Of a stretch of DNA of 64,000 nucleotides, positions 52,361-61,587 are shown in pieces (the stretch's first letter is position 1; each line of letters opens with the position of its first letter). The notes under the pieces were generated by a model. That model did no database searches. It worked only from the letters and a program-made list of their open reading frames with translations, and was not told where the DNA came from. The stretch comes from Paenibacillus castaneae (GTDB lineage Bacteria; Bacillota; Bacilli; Paenibacillales; Paenibacillaceae), in NCBI RefSeq assembly GCF_002884445.1, contig NZ_KZ614144.1, forward strand, positions 599,272-663,271, read 5' to 3'. Position numbers and translations under genes: made by a program.

Positions 52361-53203
52361 AGTAACTCACTTCCTGTCATTTTAATAAAAATATCACCCA
52401 GACTTGGCTCTTTCGTTTCTAATGTATCAATTAACCCTCGTTTCATCCAATCGGCTATTTGATCAGCAGTTCCCTCATCTAACGGAAGCTCGTAGTTTTC
52501 CCCATTTATTAAGTCAACACAAACCACGTTATCCCGGTACTGTCGTTTAAGTTCCTTCGGGTGAGCCGATAGTTTGGATTTGTCCTTGATACAGAATCGC
52601 TACACGGTTGCATATCAAATCTGCCTCAGCCATATCATGCGTAGTTAAAAAAATCGTTGTCCCTTTCTCATTTAAGTAGCGTAAGCCTTTATAAATATGT
52701 GCTGAGTTTACCGGATCTAAAGCCGAAGTAGGTTCATCTAAAAATAACAATTCTGGCTCATGGATAATCGCGCATGCCAACAAGACTCGCTGACGCATCC
52801 CTTTAGATAAGAGACTGACTTTCTTTTTGCGCTCTCCGCTTAAGTTTACAAACTGCAGGACCTTATCGATCGAAGATCTAGGAAGATCATATAATTGGCG
52901 ATACAGCTCTAGATTTTCCTCTATCGATAATCTCTCATATAGACCACTGTTATCCGTCAAAATGCCAAAGCGCATCTTCTGTGCAGACTGATGCATCAAC
53001 TCCGCTGGTAGGTTAAATACACTTGCCTGTCCACTTGTAGCATTTAACTGCGCAGTTAAAATCTTGATTAATGTTGTTTTTCCTGAACCACTCGGACCTA
53101 GGAAACCAAAAATTTCTCCTTTTGGAATTGAAAAAGAGACATCTGCTAATGCATCCTTATTTCCAAATCTCTTTCGAATATGTTCTACTTGGATAACATC
53201 CAT
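52357..53203 (-). pseudogene. ABC transporter ATPase, interrupted by a one-base frameshift
   Basis: Residues 1-215 are a complete nucleotide-binding domain: Walker A GPSGSGKT, signature LSKGMRQR, Walker B LLFLDEPTSALD, H-loop TTHDMAEA. The reading frame stops at TAA (52547-52549) after GSPEGT. The other frame continues without gap: PKELKRQYRDN, a beta-rich stretch, then EPSLGDIFIKMTG, the normal C-terminus of this ATPase class, ending in a TGA that overlaps the permease start. Removing one C from the CCC just before the break restores GSPKELKRQY. So the gene carries either a real mutation or a sequence error. The start ATG at 53203 follows AAGGAAG. Confidence 0.82.
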
Positions 53204-53307
53204 TAACACCACTTCCTTAGCGTTGATGGCTTAAGTATATTAAGATTGCATGCTTCCAGCCATCAAAACCCGCCGAAATGTAGCTATTATCGCCTGAATG
53301 GTACCAT

Positions 53308-54243
53308 TTAAATGTTAAGAAGTGCTTTTAATTCGTGCAATTTTGAACGGGATAACGGAACCACGGCATCTTGACCTGTATTTAACCGCAAGCTGTAGCT
53401 ATTCTTCGTCCATGTAATAATCTCTCTTACTTTTTGCAGATTAACGATGTAGGATCGATGACACCTAAAAAAACCGAAATTCAACAATCTCTGCTCCAGC
53501 TCGGTTAGCGTCAAAGCACAGTCATAATTTCCCCCACCCACATGAACAAGGATCGAACCTTCTATACTTTCTATAAAATCAATTTCAGGCGGATTAAATA
53601 AAATCACTTTGTCATTTCTTTTGGTAGAGATCTTCTGTAAGGTTATATTGGCCTCATCTTGTTTCTGTACTTCCTGCTTATCCTCTTCTGAGTCCCGAAT
53701 ATCCAAAGGATGAAATCCGGACTCGTTCAATCGATAAATGGCATCACAGGAAATAATGGCATCCTCTAAATTCGAAGTTAAAATTAAAATCTGCTTTTCT
53801 TTCGAAAGGTCATCTAAAATCCGTTTAAAATGACGACGATCTTGTTCTTCCAAGTAAAAATAGGGTTCCTCCAGTACAAGTGTAGGCTGATGCGCAAAAA
53901 AGACACGCAGCAATGTCACATACATCCTTTTCGATGAGCTTAGATCCTTGATTTTTACCTTCCGTTCTTCTTTTAAAGCAAAATAATCCATTAACAAAGC
54001 GACACGCTCATTCCTCTCCGTTACTTTGATTAGAAAAGTGATTAGCTCTTCCACCGTTAAACGCATATACTCGCCTTGCCCAGCTCGAAATAAATAATAC
54101 TCAGAATAATTGACTAATTGATTCATTAAAAGCTGCTTTCGCTTCAAGTCCGTTATAATGCCAATCGATTGGTTCGATGTCATATTTAATTCGATCTTCG
54201 GTAAAAATAATTCCCCATTATCATACATTGGTTGAAATTGCAT
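53308..54243 (-). CDS. LytTR regulator fused to an ABC-ATPase-like domain without P-loop
   Basis: A 311-residue protein. Residues 20-175 resemble an ABC ATPase: a signature-like LSSSKR (101-106), a Walker B-like TLVLEEPYFYLEEQD (121-135) and an H-loop region ILTSNLEDA with Asn in place of His. No Walker A is present, so it should not hydrolyse ATP. Residues 212-311 are a LytTR DNA-binding domain (IDFIESIEGSILVHV, then LTELEQRL, FFRCHRSYIVNL, then VPLSRSK). The ATG at 54243 follows CTGGAGG. It lies upstream of the ABC-2 genes in the same direction and probably regulates them, perhaps by sensing the exporter ATPase. Confidence 0.85.
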   Translation of the reverse strand: MQFQPMYDNGELFLPKIELNMTSNQSIGIITDLKRKQLLMNQLVNYSEYYLFRAGQGEYMRLTVEELITFLIKVTERNERVALLMDYFALKEERKVKIKDLSSSKRMYVTLLRVFFAHQPTLVLEEPYFYLEEQDRRHFKRILDDLSKEKQILILTSNLEDAIISCDAIYRLNESGFHPLDIRDSEEDKQEVQKQDEANITLQKISTKRNDKVILFNPPEIDFIESIEGSILVHVGGGNYDCALTLTELEQRLLNFGFFRCHRSYIVNLQKVREIITWTKNSYSLRLNTGQDAVVPLSRSKLHELKALLNI

Positions 54244-54690
54244 GCCGTCCTCCAGGTCAGTTCCACTATAGGATATATTAAACAATTATACTGTTGGGAT
54301 ACTTTTTTGTCAGTTTCTATTGAATCCAATGCAACGGACGATCGGCTAATCCTGATTACACTATCGGTAAAGTCAAATATAGAATTTGAAATTGAGCTAT
54401 TCGAATCGGGAGAGCAGCTAGTATCTCATTATGAGAACAGCATGAACCATTCAGTCGTACTGCCAGAAGGTGGGTTAATCGTATTTGGCGGCAATGCAGG
54501 GGGAAGTTTTTAAAATCAATTTATCGCTGTGATGCTTTTGAGGTAGCCTTCTAAATTTCATTGTTGATAAGATCACTACAAGAAGCAGGCAGGCCGGTTG
54601 GCCTGCCTGCTTCGGTTGCGTATACATGATGGTTAACCACCGGGCTAGTTGTTCAAACGTTGGCTAACCGGGAGTGCGTCAGACTATTTG
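54244..54690. other. Region with a protein-like C-terminal fragment and a terminator hairpin
   Basis: On the plus strand about 54304-54513 encodes a coherent beta-rich tail (SVSIESNATDDRLILITL, FEIELFESGEQ, VVLPEGGLIVFGG) with no start, ribosome site or upstream domain. It may be the end of a lost gene; I do not recognise it. At 54582-54613 GAAGCAGGCAGGCC pairs perfectly with GGCCTGCCTGCTTC. On the minus strand it is followed by TTGTAG, so it probably ends the GH125 transcript. Confidence 0.5.
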
Positions 54691-55971
54691 CTACACCAAA
54701 CCGCGCTCCATCGCCTTGACGATGAGGGTAGCGAACAGGCTGTTGGACCAGGCGAACCATGGACGAGAGAAGTCCGCAGGGTCGTCGGGGTGGAAGCCCT
54801 CGTGCATGTAGCCGGTATCGGCGTCGGTGTTCACCAGCATGTCGATCAGCTCGCGGATCTCGTCGTCGTCGTCGGAGGTGAGCGCCTGCATGGAGAGGGC
54901 CATATGCCACACATAGCCTCCCGGAGTGTGCGGGCTGCCGATGCCGCGCGCATGCTTGCCCTCAAAGTAGAACGGATTGTCAAAGCTCAATGCAAACCGC
55001 CGCGTGTTCCGGTAGACCGGATCGTCGGTGCCGGTGTAGCCGATATACGGGATCGAGATGAGTCCCGGCGTGCCGGCGTCGTCCATCAGGCAGTAGTTGC
55101 CAAAGCCGTCCGTCTCGTACGCGTAGATGGGGCCATACTTAGGATGATTCACAATGCCGTAGGCGCGGATACCGAAGTCGATCTCCTTGCGCAGCTTCTC
55201 GGCCCGCTCGGCCAACCGTTCGTCCTTGAAGATCTCGCTGGCGATCTGGCGGATATGCCCGAGCACCACCACGGCGAACATATTGTTCGGGATGTTGTAG
55301 CCAAACAGACAAGCATCATCGCTCGGGCGGAAGCCGGACCAGGTCATGCCGGTATAGTTCACGGGAAGGCCGCGGCCGTCGTTTTGCAGCGTCTCGGTCT
55401 CCTGATGGGTTTCGCGGATAAAATGGTACGGTGACCGTTCCATATGCCGCTGCTCGGTGATCATTAAATTAACGGCGGACGTGAGCGCCCGGTAGCAGGT
55501 GTCGGTGAACACATCGGTGCGCCCAGTCTCTTGCCAATAGGAGTACAGCAGCTGTACCGGGAAACAGAGCGAGTCGAGCTCATACTTGCGCTCCCACATC
55601 CAAGGGTTCAGATCGCAGTCGTCGCTAGCACGGTAGTGCGCATCGCTGGCCGTTTCATTGAAGGCATTGCAATACGGGTCGATGGTCAGATAGAACATCT
55701 GCCGGGCGATCAGTCCGCTCAGGATGCGCTGGAGCTCTTCGTCTTCTCTGGCGAGCGGCAGATAGTGCCGTACTTGCTCGGTGGAGTCGCGCAGCCACAT
55801 CGCCGGGATATCGCCGGTGAAGACGAAGGTTGTACCGTCGTCGAGCAGCTTGGTTGTCGTCTCAAGCGTGTTAGGATAGCAGTTGCGGAACAGCCGCTGC
55901 AGCTTGGGCCGGTGGGCCAGCTGATCGTCGGCCTGGTCAAGGAAACGGGTTATGGATGCAGGTACAATCAT
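54691..55971 (-). CDS. Exo-alpha-1,6-mannosidase, GH125
   Basis: A 426-residue enzyme collinear with GH125 (formerly DUF1237): FTGDIPAMWLRDSTEQVRHY near the start, DPYCNAFNE, the LPVNYTGMTWSGFRPSDD block with the likely acid Asp, YNIPNNMFA, the SIPYIGY segment, GSPHTP and GYMHEGFH with a conserved Glu, and FAWSNSLFA at the end. Known members are inverting exo-alpha-1,6-mannosidases. There is no signal peptide, so it acts inside the cell. The ATG at 55971 has AGGAGG at a rather long 11-base spacing; a TTG 39 bases earlier is less likely. It is divergent from the transporter genes that presumably import its substrate. Confidence 0.92.
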   Translation of the reverse strand: MIVPASITRFLDQADDQLAHRPKLQRLFRNCYPNTLETTTKLLDDGTTFVFTGDIPAMWLRDSTEQVRHYLPLAREDEELQRILSGLIARQMFYLTIDPYCNAFNETASDAHYRASDDCDLNPWMWERKYELDSLCFPVQLLYSYWQETGRTDVFTDTCYRALTSAVNLMITEQRHMERSPYHFIRETHQETETLQNDGRGLPVNYTGMTWSGFRPSDDACLFGYNIPNNMFAVVVLGHIRQIASEIFKDERLAERAEKLRKEIDFGIRAYGIVNHPKYGPIYAYETDGFGNYCLMDDAGTPGLISIPYIGYTGTDDPVYRNTRRFALSFDNPFYFEGKHARGIGSPHTPGGYVWHMALSMQALTSDDDDEIRELIDMLVNTDADTGYMHEGFHPDDPADFSRPWFAWSNSLFATLIVKAMERGLV

Positions 55972-56094
55972 GGGGTGGACAACCTCCTGTAGAGATGTAA
56001 TCGGTCTCAAGAAAGAATGTCACACCCCGCAGCAAAGCACAATATGTATCATTTGAAGGTGGAATGGAGGGTAAAATACAACACATTTTGCTCC

Positions 56095-56185
56095 TGACAA
56101 TGACAATTCGGGGATCGCGCTCCAAATGTTGAAAGCCTTGTCATGCCTGGTATGACAGGCTTTTTGGCATGACAATGCACATTCG
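56095..56185. promoter_or_regulatory. Direct repeats flanking a terminator-like hairpin
   Basis: TGACAATGACAATTCG (56095-56110) and TGACAATGCACATTCG (56170-56185) match at 13 of 16 bases. Between them AAAGCCTTGTCAT pairs with ATGACAGGCTTT, followed by TTTTT on the plus strand (56132-56166). No plus-strand gene precedes the hairpin, so it may be an attenuator in the leader of the transporter operon, and the repeats may bind the AraC-type regulator. Confidence 0.45.
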
Positions 56186-56247
56186 ACATATTTACCAAGG
56201 CCCGCTGCGTCTCCTACAATTTGACGTATGAGCTGGGCAAGACGGAT

Positions 56248-56262
56248 ATGAATGCGTTTGCT
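56248..56262 (+). promoter_or_regulatory. Possible cre site before the mannoside transporter
   Basis: ATGAATGCGTTTGCT fits the cre consensus except for T instead of A at position 6. It lies about 75 bases before the permease start. Confidence 0.3.
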
Positions 56263-56333
56263 TTATGGAAAATCAGCCGCCGTCATGCGAGGGCGGTACA
56301 GAGGCTGAGCCAAGGGAAAGGAGAAGGTACGAT

Positions 56334-57287
56334 TTGAAAGTAAGTCAAGAACTGGCGCTCCAGACAAAGCCGGGAATCAAGAAGACCTCCTGGCGAAGAA
56401 GAATAATGCACAATTGGGAGCTCTACCTATTTATCGCACCGTGTTTATTGTATTTCATTATTTTTCATTACGTACCGATGTACGGGGTTCAGATCGCCTT
56501 CAAAAACTTCCTTCCAACCAAGGGCATAACCGGAAGTGATTGGGTCGGGTTCGACCACTTTGAACGGTTTTTCAATTCTTATTATTTCTGGGATCTGTTG
56601 TGGAATACGTTCAGCCTCAGTTTGTATGAGTTGGCGGTTGGCTTCCCGCTGCCGATTATTCTGGCGCTGGCGTTCAACGAGATCAAGAACGGTATTTTTA
56701 AGAAAAGCGTGCAAACGGTTACTTATGCTCCGCATTTTATTTCCATCGTCGTCATGGCGGGGATGATCATCACGTTCCTGAGTCCTTCCTCGGGGATCCT
56801 GATTCGTATGATCGAGTGGATCGGCTTAGAGCCGGCGTCGTTTCTGGAGGATCCGCGTTGGTTTAAGACGGTCTACGTCCTCTCGGGCGTGTGGCAAAGC
56901 GCGGGATGGGGCACGATTATCTATCTGGCCGCCTTGTCGAGCGTCGATCCGCAGCTGCATGAAGCGGCCATCGTCGACGGCGCGAGCCGTCTCAAGCGGG
57001 TCATTCATATCAATATCCCGACGATTATTCCGACAATCTCGATCCTGCTGATCCTGAACGTGGGCAATATCCTCGGTGTCGGCTACGAGAAAATCTTGCT
57101 GCTGCAAAACTCGCTGAACATCGAATCCTCCGATGTGATATCGACCTTTGTGTACAGGTCAGGCTTGCTGAACAATCAGCTCAGCTTCTCTACGGCAGTA
57201 GGCTTATTCAACTCCGTGGTTAATGCAATCCTGCTTATAACGGTCAACCGAATCGCCAAAAAGACTAGCGACAACAGTTTGTGGTAA
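56334..57287 (+). CDS. Oligosaccharide ABC transporter permease (LplB-like), mannoside locus
   Basis: A 317-residue permease with about six helices and the EAA loop HEAAIVDGASRLKRVIHINIPTIIPT. The domain starts with a basic cytosolic segment and an HNWELYLFIAPCLLYFIIFHYVPMYG helix typical of LplB. I prefer the TTG at 56334 because AAAGGAGAAGG precedes it. An ATG at 56265 in the same frame lacks a ribosome site and adds an unusual Pro/Glu/Arg-rich head. It is the first gene of a permease-permease-binding protein set. Confidence 0.88.
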   Translation: MKVSQELALQTKPGIKKTSWRRRIMHNWELYLFIAPCLLYFIIFHYVPMYGVQIAFKNFLPTKGITGSDWVGFDHFERFFNSYYFWDLLWNTFSLSLYELAVGFPLPIILALAFNEIKNGIFKKSVQTVTYAPHFISIVVMAGMIITFLSPSSGILIRMIEWIGLEPASFLEDPRWFKTVYVLSGVWQSAGWGTIIYLAALSSVDPQLHEAAIVDGASRLKRVIHINIPTIIPTISILLILNVGNILGVGYEKILLLQNSLNIESSDVISTFVYRSGLLNNQLSFSTAVGLFNSVVNAILLITVNRIAKKTSDNSLW

Positions 57288-57302
57288 TAGGAGGTCACAT
57301 CG

Positions 57303-58214
57303 ATGATATCGGCTTTTAAAGAATCCAAAGGGGACAAGATCTTTCTTGTCCTGGTCTATCTCTTCTTGACAGCGGCGCTCATCGTCGTGCTCTACCCGCT
57401 GATCTACATGCTAAGCGCATCGATCAGTACACCCAAGTATGTAAACTCCGGTGAGATGTGGCTGCTGCCCAAAGGCTTCACGCTGGAAGGCTTCAGGCTC
57501 GTGTTCGAGAACGCCAAGATATGGATGGGCTACCGCAACACGATTATCTACACAATCATCGGAACTTTGATTAACTTGGCGGTAACACTGCCGGCTGCGT
57601 ATGCGTTAAGCCGCAGCGACTTCTTTGGCCGGCAGTTCTTTATGATTTTGATCCTGATTACAATGTTTTTCAGCGGCGGTCTGGTGCCGATGTACCTGGT
57701 TGTGAAGGATCTCGGTATGATCAACTCGATGTGGGCGCTGATCCTGCCGGTCTCCGCATCCGTGTGGAACATCATCGTAGCCCGGACGTTCTTCCAGTCT
57801 ACGATTCCCAAGGAGCTGCAGGAGGCGGCGCATATCGACGGCTGTACCAATATGAGGTTGTTTATTCGGATCGTGCTGCCGCTGTCGGCGCCGATCATCG
57901 CCGTCATGGCGCTGTTCTATGGCGTTGGGCACTGGAACAGCTATTTCTCTGCCCTAATTTATCTTAATAACGATACCAAGTTCCCGCTGCAGATGGTGCT
58001 CCGGCAAATTCTCGTGCTCCAGCAGATGGGCGCGGAGACGAACGGAGCGGCGCTAAGCGGCGAGATGGCGCAGCTGGCAGCTTCCAAGGCGGAGGTCGCC
58101 TCGTTGGTGAAATACGCCGTCATCATCGTCTCTACGCTGCCGATAATCGCCGTTTATCCGTTCCTGCAACGCTACTTCGTGCAAGGCGTGATGATCGGCT
58201 CGGTGAAGGGCTAA
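57303..58214 (+). CDS. Oligosaccharide ABC transporter permease (LplC-like), mannoside locus
   Basis: A 303-residue second permease. The EAA loop is QEAAHIDGCTNMRLFIRIVLPLSAP, and the C-terminal block is LPIIAVYPFLQRYFVQGVMIGSVKG, as in the other LplC-type protein in this window. A perfect TAGGAGGT site lies nine bases before the ATG, and only 15 bases separate it from the first permease gene. Confidence 0.92.
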   Translation: MISAFKESKGDKIFLVLVYLFLTAALIVVLYPLIYMLSASISTPKYVNSGEMWLLPKGFTLEGFRLVFENAKIWMGYRNTIIYTIIGTLINLAVTLPAAYALSRSDFFGRQFFMILILITMFFSGGLVPMYLVVKDLGMINSMWALILPVSASVWNIIVARTFFQSTIPKELQEAAHIDGCTNMRLFIRIVLPLSAPIIAVMALFYGVGHWNSYFSALIYLNNDTKFPLQMVLRQILVLQQMGAETNGAALSGEMAQLAASKAEVASLVKYAVIIVSTLPIIAVYPFLQRYFVQGVMIGSVKG

Positions 58215-58489
58215 GGGGCGGGCCGGCTTTCCTGCCGGCTTAGCCGCCTAAAGCCGCCGTCAAACGAACGGCTGTCCGGAACCACCGCGTGCGCCGGCAG
58301 ACCGGCAATTGGCGGAATGCCAGTCGTCATGCGGTACGAAGGTAATTTCGTGCATTAATAACCGAAGGTCGGGTCCTTCCCCAAACATATGTCATTCTTA
58401 CCTCCTATGAGCGTTCGATTTTAGGGAAATCCCGTCGTCTTCGTTTATTATAAGAACCAATAGCATTTTATCAAAAGGAGGAGTACTTA

Positions 58490-60103
58490 ATGAAAACAGT
58501 AAAAAAAGGGTTGGGTCTGATGCTAGCGGGTGTAATGCTTGCCGGTATATTGTCCGGCTGCGGCTCGGCGGAAGAGAAAGGGTCCGGCAACAAACCAAAC
58601 GAGACCGCGGACAAGGTGAGTAAGGAAGGCTTCCCGGTGGTCAAAGAGCCGATGACGCTCACTATGATGGGACCTGATGTCGGCATCCAGAATTGGGACA
58701 AGATGCCGCTGTTTGAAGAAATGGAAAAGCTGACGGGCATTCACATGGAATTCCAAAATGCGCCTAAGGACGCCTTTGAGACGAAAAAAAGCCTTGTGCT
58801 CGTCAGCGGTACTTATCCCGATATTTTCTATGCTGCGGGATTGACGCCGGCGGAGCAAGTGAATTACGGCGGACAGGGCATTCTCGTTCCGCTTGAGGAC
58901 CTGATCGAGGGTTACGCGCCTAATATCAAAAAGCTTCTCGACGAGAACCCGGATATCCGCAAATCGATCACCGCGCCAGACGGCCACATCTATGCGCTGC
59001 CGGTCATTGAATTCAACCAGCCCTGGTATCGCAATCCGCTGTGGTACAATGGCGATTTCCTGGAAGCGCTTGGCATGGACAAGCTGCCGGAAACGACCGA
59101 AGAGCTGTATACGTACCTGAAGCGGGTCAAGGAAGAAGACCCGAACAAGAATGGCAAGGCCGACGAAATTCCGTTGTCCTCCGCTTCTCCGGGCAACAGC
59201 CTGCGCGATATCCGCACCTGGCTGCTCGGCGCCTTCGGCATCTATGAAGAAGAAATTTATGTCGACGACAGCGATAAAGTTCACTATACCCCGATGGAAG
59301 AGGGATACAAGGAATATCTGACGTATCTTAACCGCCTGTGGAACGAAGACCTGCTGGATCACGAGAGCTTCTCGCAAACGGCAGAGCAGCGCGAAGCCAA
59401 GGCGCGCAACAACCAGGTGGGCTTGTTCTCGGCCTGGACCGCCTTCCAGATGATGGGCGAAGAGCCGAATACGTCCGACCCGATGTTCAGCCCGGTGGTG
59501 AGCGAATCCGTGGATAAGCCGGCCATTGCCAAGAACAAAGGCATCAACACCGGTGCGTTCGCCATCTCGAATACGAATCCGTCGCCTGAGGCTTCCATGC
59601 GCTGGATTGACTATTCGTACTCGGTTGAAGGCGCAACCATGTTCAGCAAAGGACCGGAAGGCATCCTGTGGCAATACACGGACAAAGAAAATTACGTCAA
59701 GGAATACCTGCCTGTTCCGGACGGCGGAGACCGAGAGGAATATCGCTCCAAAATTACGCCGAACTATGGTATTCCGGCTCCGACGATCAACCTTCCAGAG
59801 ATTTCCAAAGGTCTGATGGGCGACGTGGACGCCTGGATCGAGAACGAGACCAAGACCAAGCTTCTCGACCGCGGCGCACGCATACCGTTCCCGGTGCTGT
59901 TCCTGACGCCGGAAGAACAGGCTGAGGTTACGACCATGACCTCCGACCTCAACACATATGTGCGTCAAATGGAAGCAAAGTTCGTAACAGGTGCCGAGCC
60001 TATAGCTAATTGGGACAAATATATCGGCACAATCAAAAAGATGGGCGGCGAACGTATGGCTGAGATTTACCAAGCAGCCTACGACCGCTGGAAGGCCAAC
60101 TAA
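58490..60103 (+). CDS. Oligosaccharide-binding lipoprotein (LplA-like), mannoside locus
   Basis: A 537-residue solute-binding lipoprotein. The signal peptide ends in GILSGC, and AAAGGAGGAG precedes the ATG. Motifs shared with the LplA group include IYALPV, WYNGDFLEALGM and the DPNKNGKADEIPL calcium-loop-like segment seen in many large binding proteins. The upstream gap of about 275 bases (58215-58489) holds GC-rich inverted repeats but no gene. The flanking GH125 and GH130 suggest that the ligand is a mannose-containing oligosaccharide. Confidence 0.92.
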   Translation: MKTVKKGLGLMLAGVMLAGILSGCGSAEEKGSGNKPNETADKVSKEGFPVVKEPMTLTMMGPDVGIQNWDKMPLFEEMEKLTGIHMEFQNAPKDAFETKKSLVLVSGTYPDIFYAAGLTPAEQVNYGGQGILVPLEDLIEGYAPNIKKLLDENPDIRKSITAPDGHIYALPVIEFNQPWYRNPLWYNGDFLEALGMDKLPETTEELYTYLKRVKEEDPNKNGKADEIPLSSASPGNSLRDIRTWLLGAFGIYEEEIYVDDSDKVHYTPMEEGYKEYLTYLNRLWNEDLLDHESFSQTAEQREAKARNNQVGLFSAWTAFQMMGEEPNTSDPMFSPVVSESVDKPAIAKNKGINTGAFAISNTNPSPEASMRWIDYSYSVEGATMFSKGPEGILWQYTDKENYVKEYLPVPDGGDREEYRSKITPNYGIPAPTINLPEISKGLMGDVDAWIENETKTKLLDRGARIPFPVLFLTPEEQAEVTTMTSDLNTYVRQMEAKFVTGAEPIANWDKYIGTIKKMGGERMAEIYQAAYDRWKAN

Positions 60104-60129
60104 GCACCGGACCTTATCATCGATCGAGA

Positions 60130-60172
60130 ACTCTCCGAGGCTTCTGCTGTCGGAGAGTTTCTCTTTCAAACC
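60130..60172 (+). terminator. Terminator after the binding protein
   Basis: AACTCTCCGA pairs with TCGGAGAGTT around a 12-base loop, followed by TCTCTTTC. Confidence 0.72.
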
Positions 60173-60200
60173 TAACAAAGTAGGGGATTTATGAGGCATT

Positions 60201-60484
60201 AATCAGAAGGAGGGGACCCACTGGTTTAACCCTCTGCCCGAGGAACAAGAGGGAAGGCTGCAGCTGGACATCGAGTTGTTTGATCCATTCCCCGAGCTCA
60301 TGGACCCGTTGAACAACCAGACTGCGGTTCGACCGCTGATGCAAAACACATCTCCCAGGTCAATCTTCTGGAGGATGAGACCGGCCTGCTGACAACAGTA
60401 GGCGGGCAACTGGTTCTTACTTTCCGGCCTTATGAAGTTAAGACCATCAAAATTACAGATAGTGCGCCTGCACAGGAGGAATAA
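60201..60484 (+). pseudogene. C-terminal remnant of a glycosidase, probably GH38 alpha-mannosidase
   Basis: From 60222 one frame reads WFNPLPEEQEGRLQLDIELFD and on to about 60340. A second frame then reads ISQVNLLEDETG, VGGQLVLTFRPYEVKTIKI and stops at TAA 60482-60484. The NLLED and FRPYEVKT-type ending is what the last beta-domain of GH38 alpha-mannosidases looks like. The catalytic domain is absent and the tail itself is frameshifted around 60310-60345. The GH130 ribosome site overlaps its end, so the original gene probably was coupled to GH130. The family assignment rests on short motifs. Confidence 0.55.
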
Positions 60485-60488
60485 TCCC

Positions 60489-61508
60489 ATGAAAATTACG
60501 AGACATCCCGGCAACCCGATCGTGGTTCCCGGCGAATACGAGTGGCGGAAAGCGACGGTGTTCAATCCGGCCGTCATCATAGATGAGGGCAAATTTTATA
60601 TGATCGAGCGGACCGCCGGTTCGCTTACCCCCTGCAAAAACTACCTCGGCCTGCTGGAGAGCGAGGACGGCGTGCACTTCACCCATGTGAAAGACGAACC
60701 GGTACTGACACCCGACGAGCTGGGCTTCCCGTACGGCAGCGTGCAGGATCCGCGCGTCGTCAAGATCGACGGCACGTTCTACATGAACTATGCGCTTCGG
60801 CCCTGCGCGATGAATTATTATCCGACGAACACGAGCGTTCCGGAACGTTCGTTCCCGAAGTACCCGGACGGCTGGGGCGAACAAGAGGGACATTGGCTGA
60901 CCCGCTCGTCCATCGTCAAGTCGGACAACCTCGTCGATTGGGAGTTTGTTGCGGATACGACCGAACTGGACATTAATGACCGCGACAACATCCTGTTCCC
61001 GGAGAAAATTAACGGCAAGTATGTCCTGCTGCGCCGGCCGGAGGAATATGTCGGCGAAGCTTTCGGCACAGAGAAAGCGGCCATGTGGATTACGTACTCC
61101 GACGATTTGATCAACTGGGAAGCGCCGAGGCTCTTGGCCAAAGCCGAGAACATGGCCTGGGAATCCCGCAAGATTGGAGGCTCGACGCCGCCGGTCAAGA
61201 CGGACAAGGGCTGGCTCGTCCTCTACCATGGTGTCGATGACCAGATCGTCTATCGGGTCGGAGCGCTGTTGCTCGATCTGGATAATCCGGAGAAGATTAT
61301 CGCCCGGACGCACAACTTCATTATGGAGCCGGAGACGTATTACGAGAAGTTCGGCTACCAGATCCCGAACGTCATCTTCCCGACCGGCAATGTCGTGAAG
61401 GATGGTCTGCTCTACATCTACTACGGCGTGACAGATACGGCGATCGCTTTGGCGACCGTCCCGCTGGATGAGCTGGTGGAGTACATTCTGAATGAGCCGA
61501 AGGCTTAA
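60489..61508 (+). CDS. GH130 family beta-mannoside phosphorylase or mannosidase
   Basis: A 339-residue five-bladed beta-propeller enzyme of GH130: HPGNPIVVPGEYEW start, FNPAVI, YGSVQDPRVVKIDGTFYMNY with the conserved Asp, RDNILFPEKINGKYVLLRRP, and IGGSTPPVKTDKGWLVLYHGVDD, YRVGALLLD near the phosphate site. GH130 members phosphorolyse or hydrolyse beta-linked mannosides such as Man-beta-1,4-GlcNAc, Man-beta-1,4-Glc or beta-1,2-mannobiose. The basic residues needed for phosphate binding cannot be judged here without alignment. CAGGAGGA precedes the ATG at 60489. Together with GH125 it suggests breakdown of N-glycan or yeast-mannan fragments. Confidence 0.88.
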   Translation: MKITRHPGNPIVVPGEYEWRKATVFNPAVIIDEGKFYMIERTAGSLTPCKNYLGLLESEDGVHFTHVKDEPVLTPDELGFPYGSVQDPRVVKIDGTFYMNYALRPCAMNYYPTNTSVPERSFPKYPDGWGEQEGHWLTRSSIVKSDNLVDWEFVADTTELDINDRDNILFPEKINGKYVLLRRPEEYVGEAFGTEKAAMWITYSDDLINWEAPRLLAKAENMAWESRKIGGSTPPVKTDKGWLVLYHGVDDQIVYRVGALLLDLDNPEKIIARTHNFIMEPETYYEKFGYQIPNVIFPTGNVVKDGLLYIYYGVTDTAIALATVPLDELVEYILNEPKA

Positions 61509-61587
61509 GAGAAATAGAACGTTGGTTCAAGCCGGCAATAGTAAGGCTCAGCTTTTGTCGTTGAATACGTAAATTGCTGGTAAAGAA

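Noticed and set aside
54649-55434. Plus-strand open frame of 261 codons opposite GH125
   Set aside because: The GH125 reading is complete and collinear with its family; the opposite frame is a shadow.
58523-60199. Minus-strand open frame of 558 codons opposite the binding lipoprotein
   Set aside because: It mirrors a G/C-rich coding gene; composition is Arg/His/Val-rich and the plus strand encodes a clear lipoprotein.
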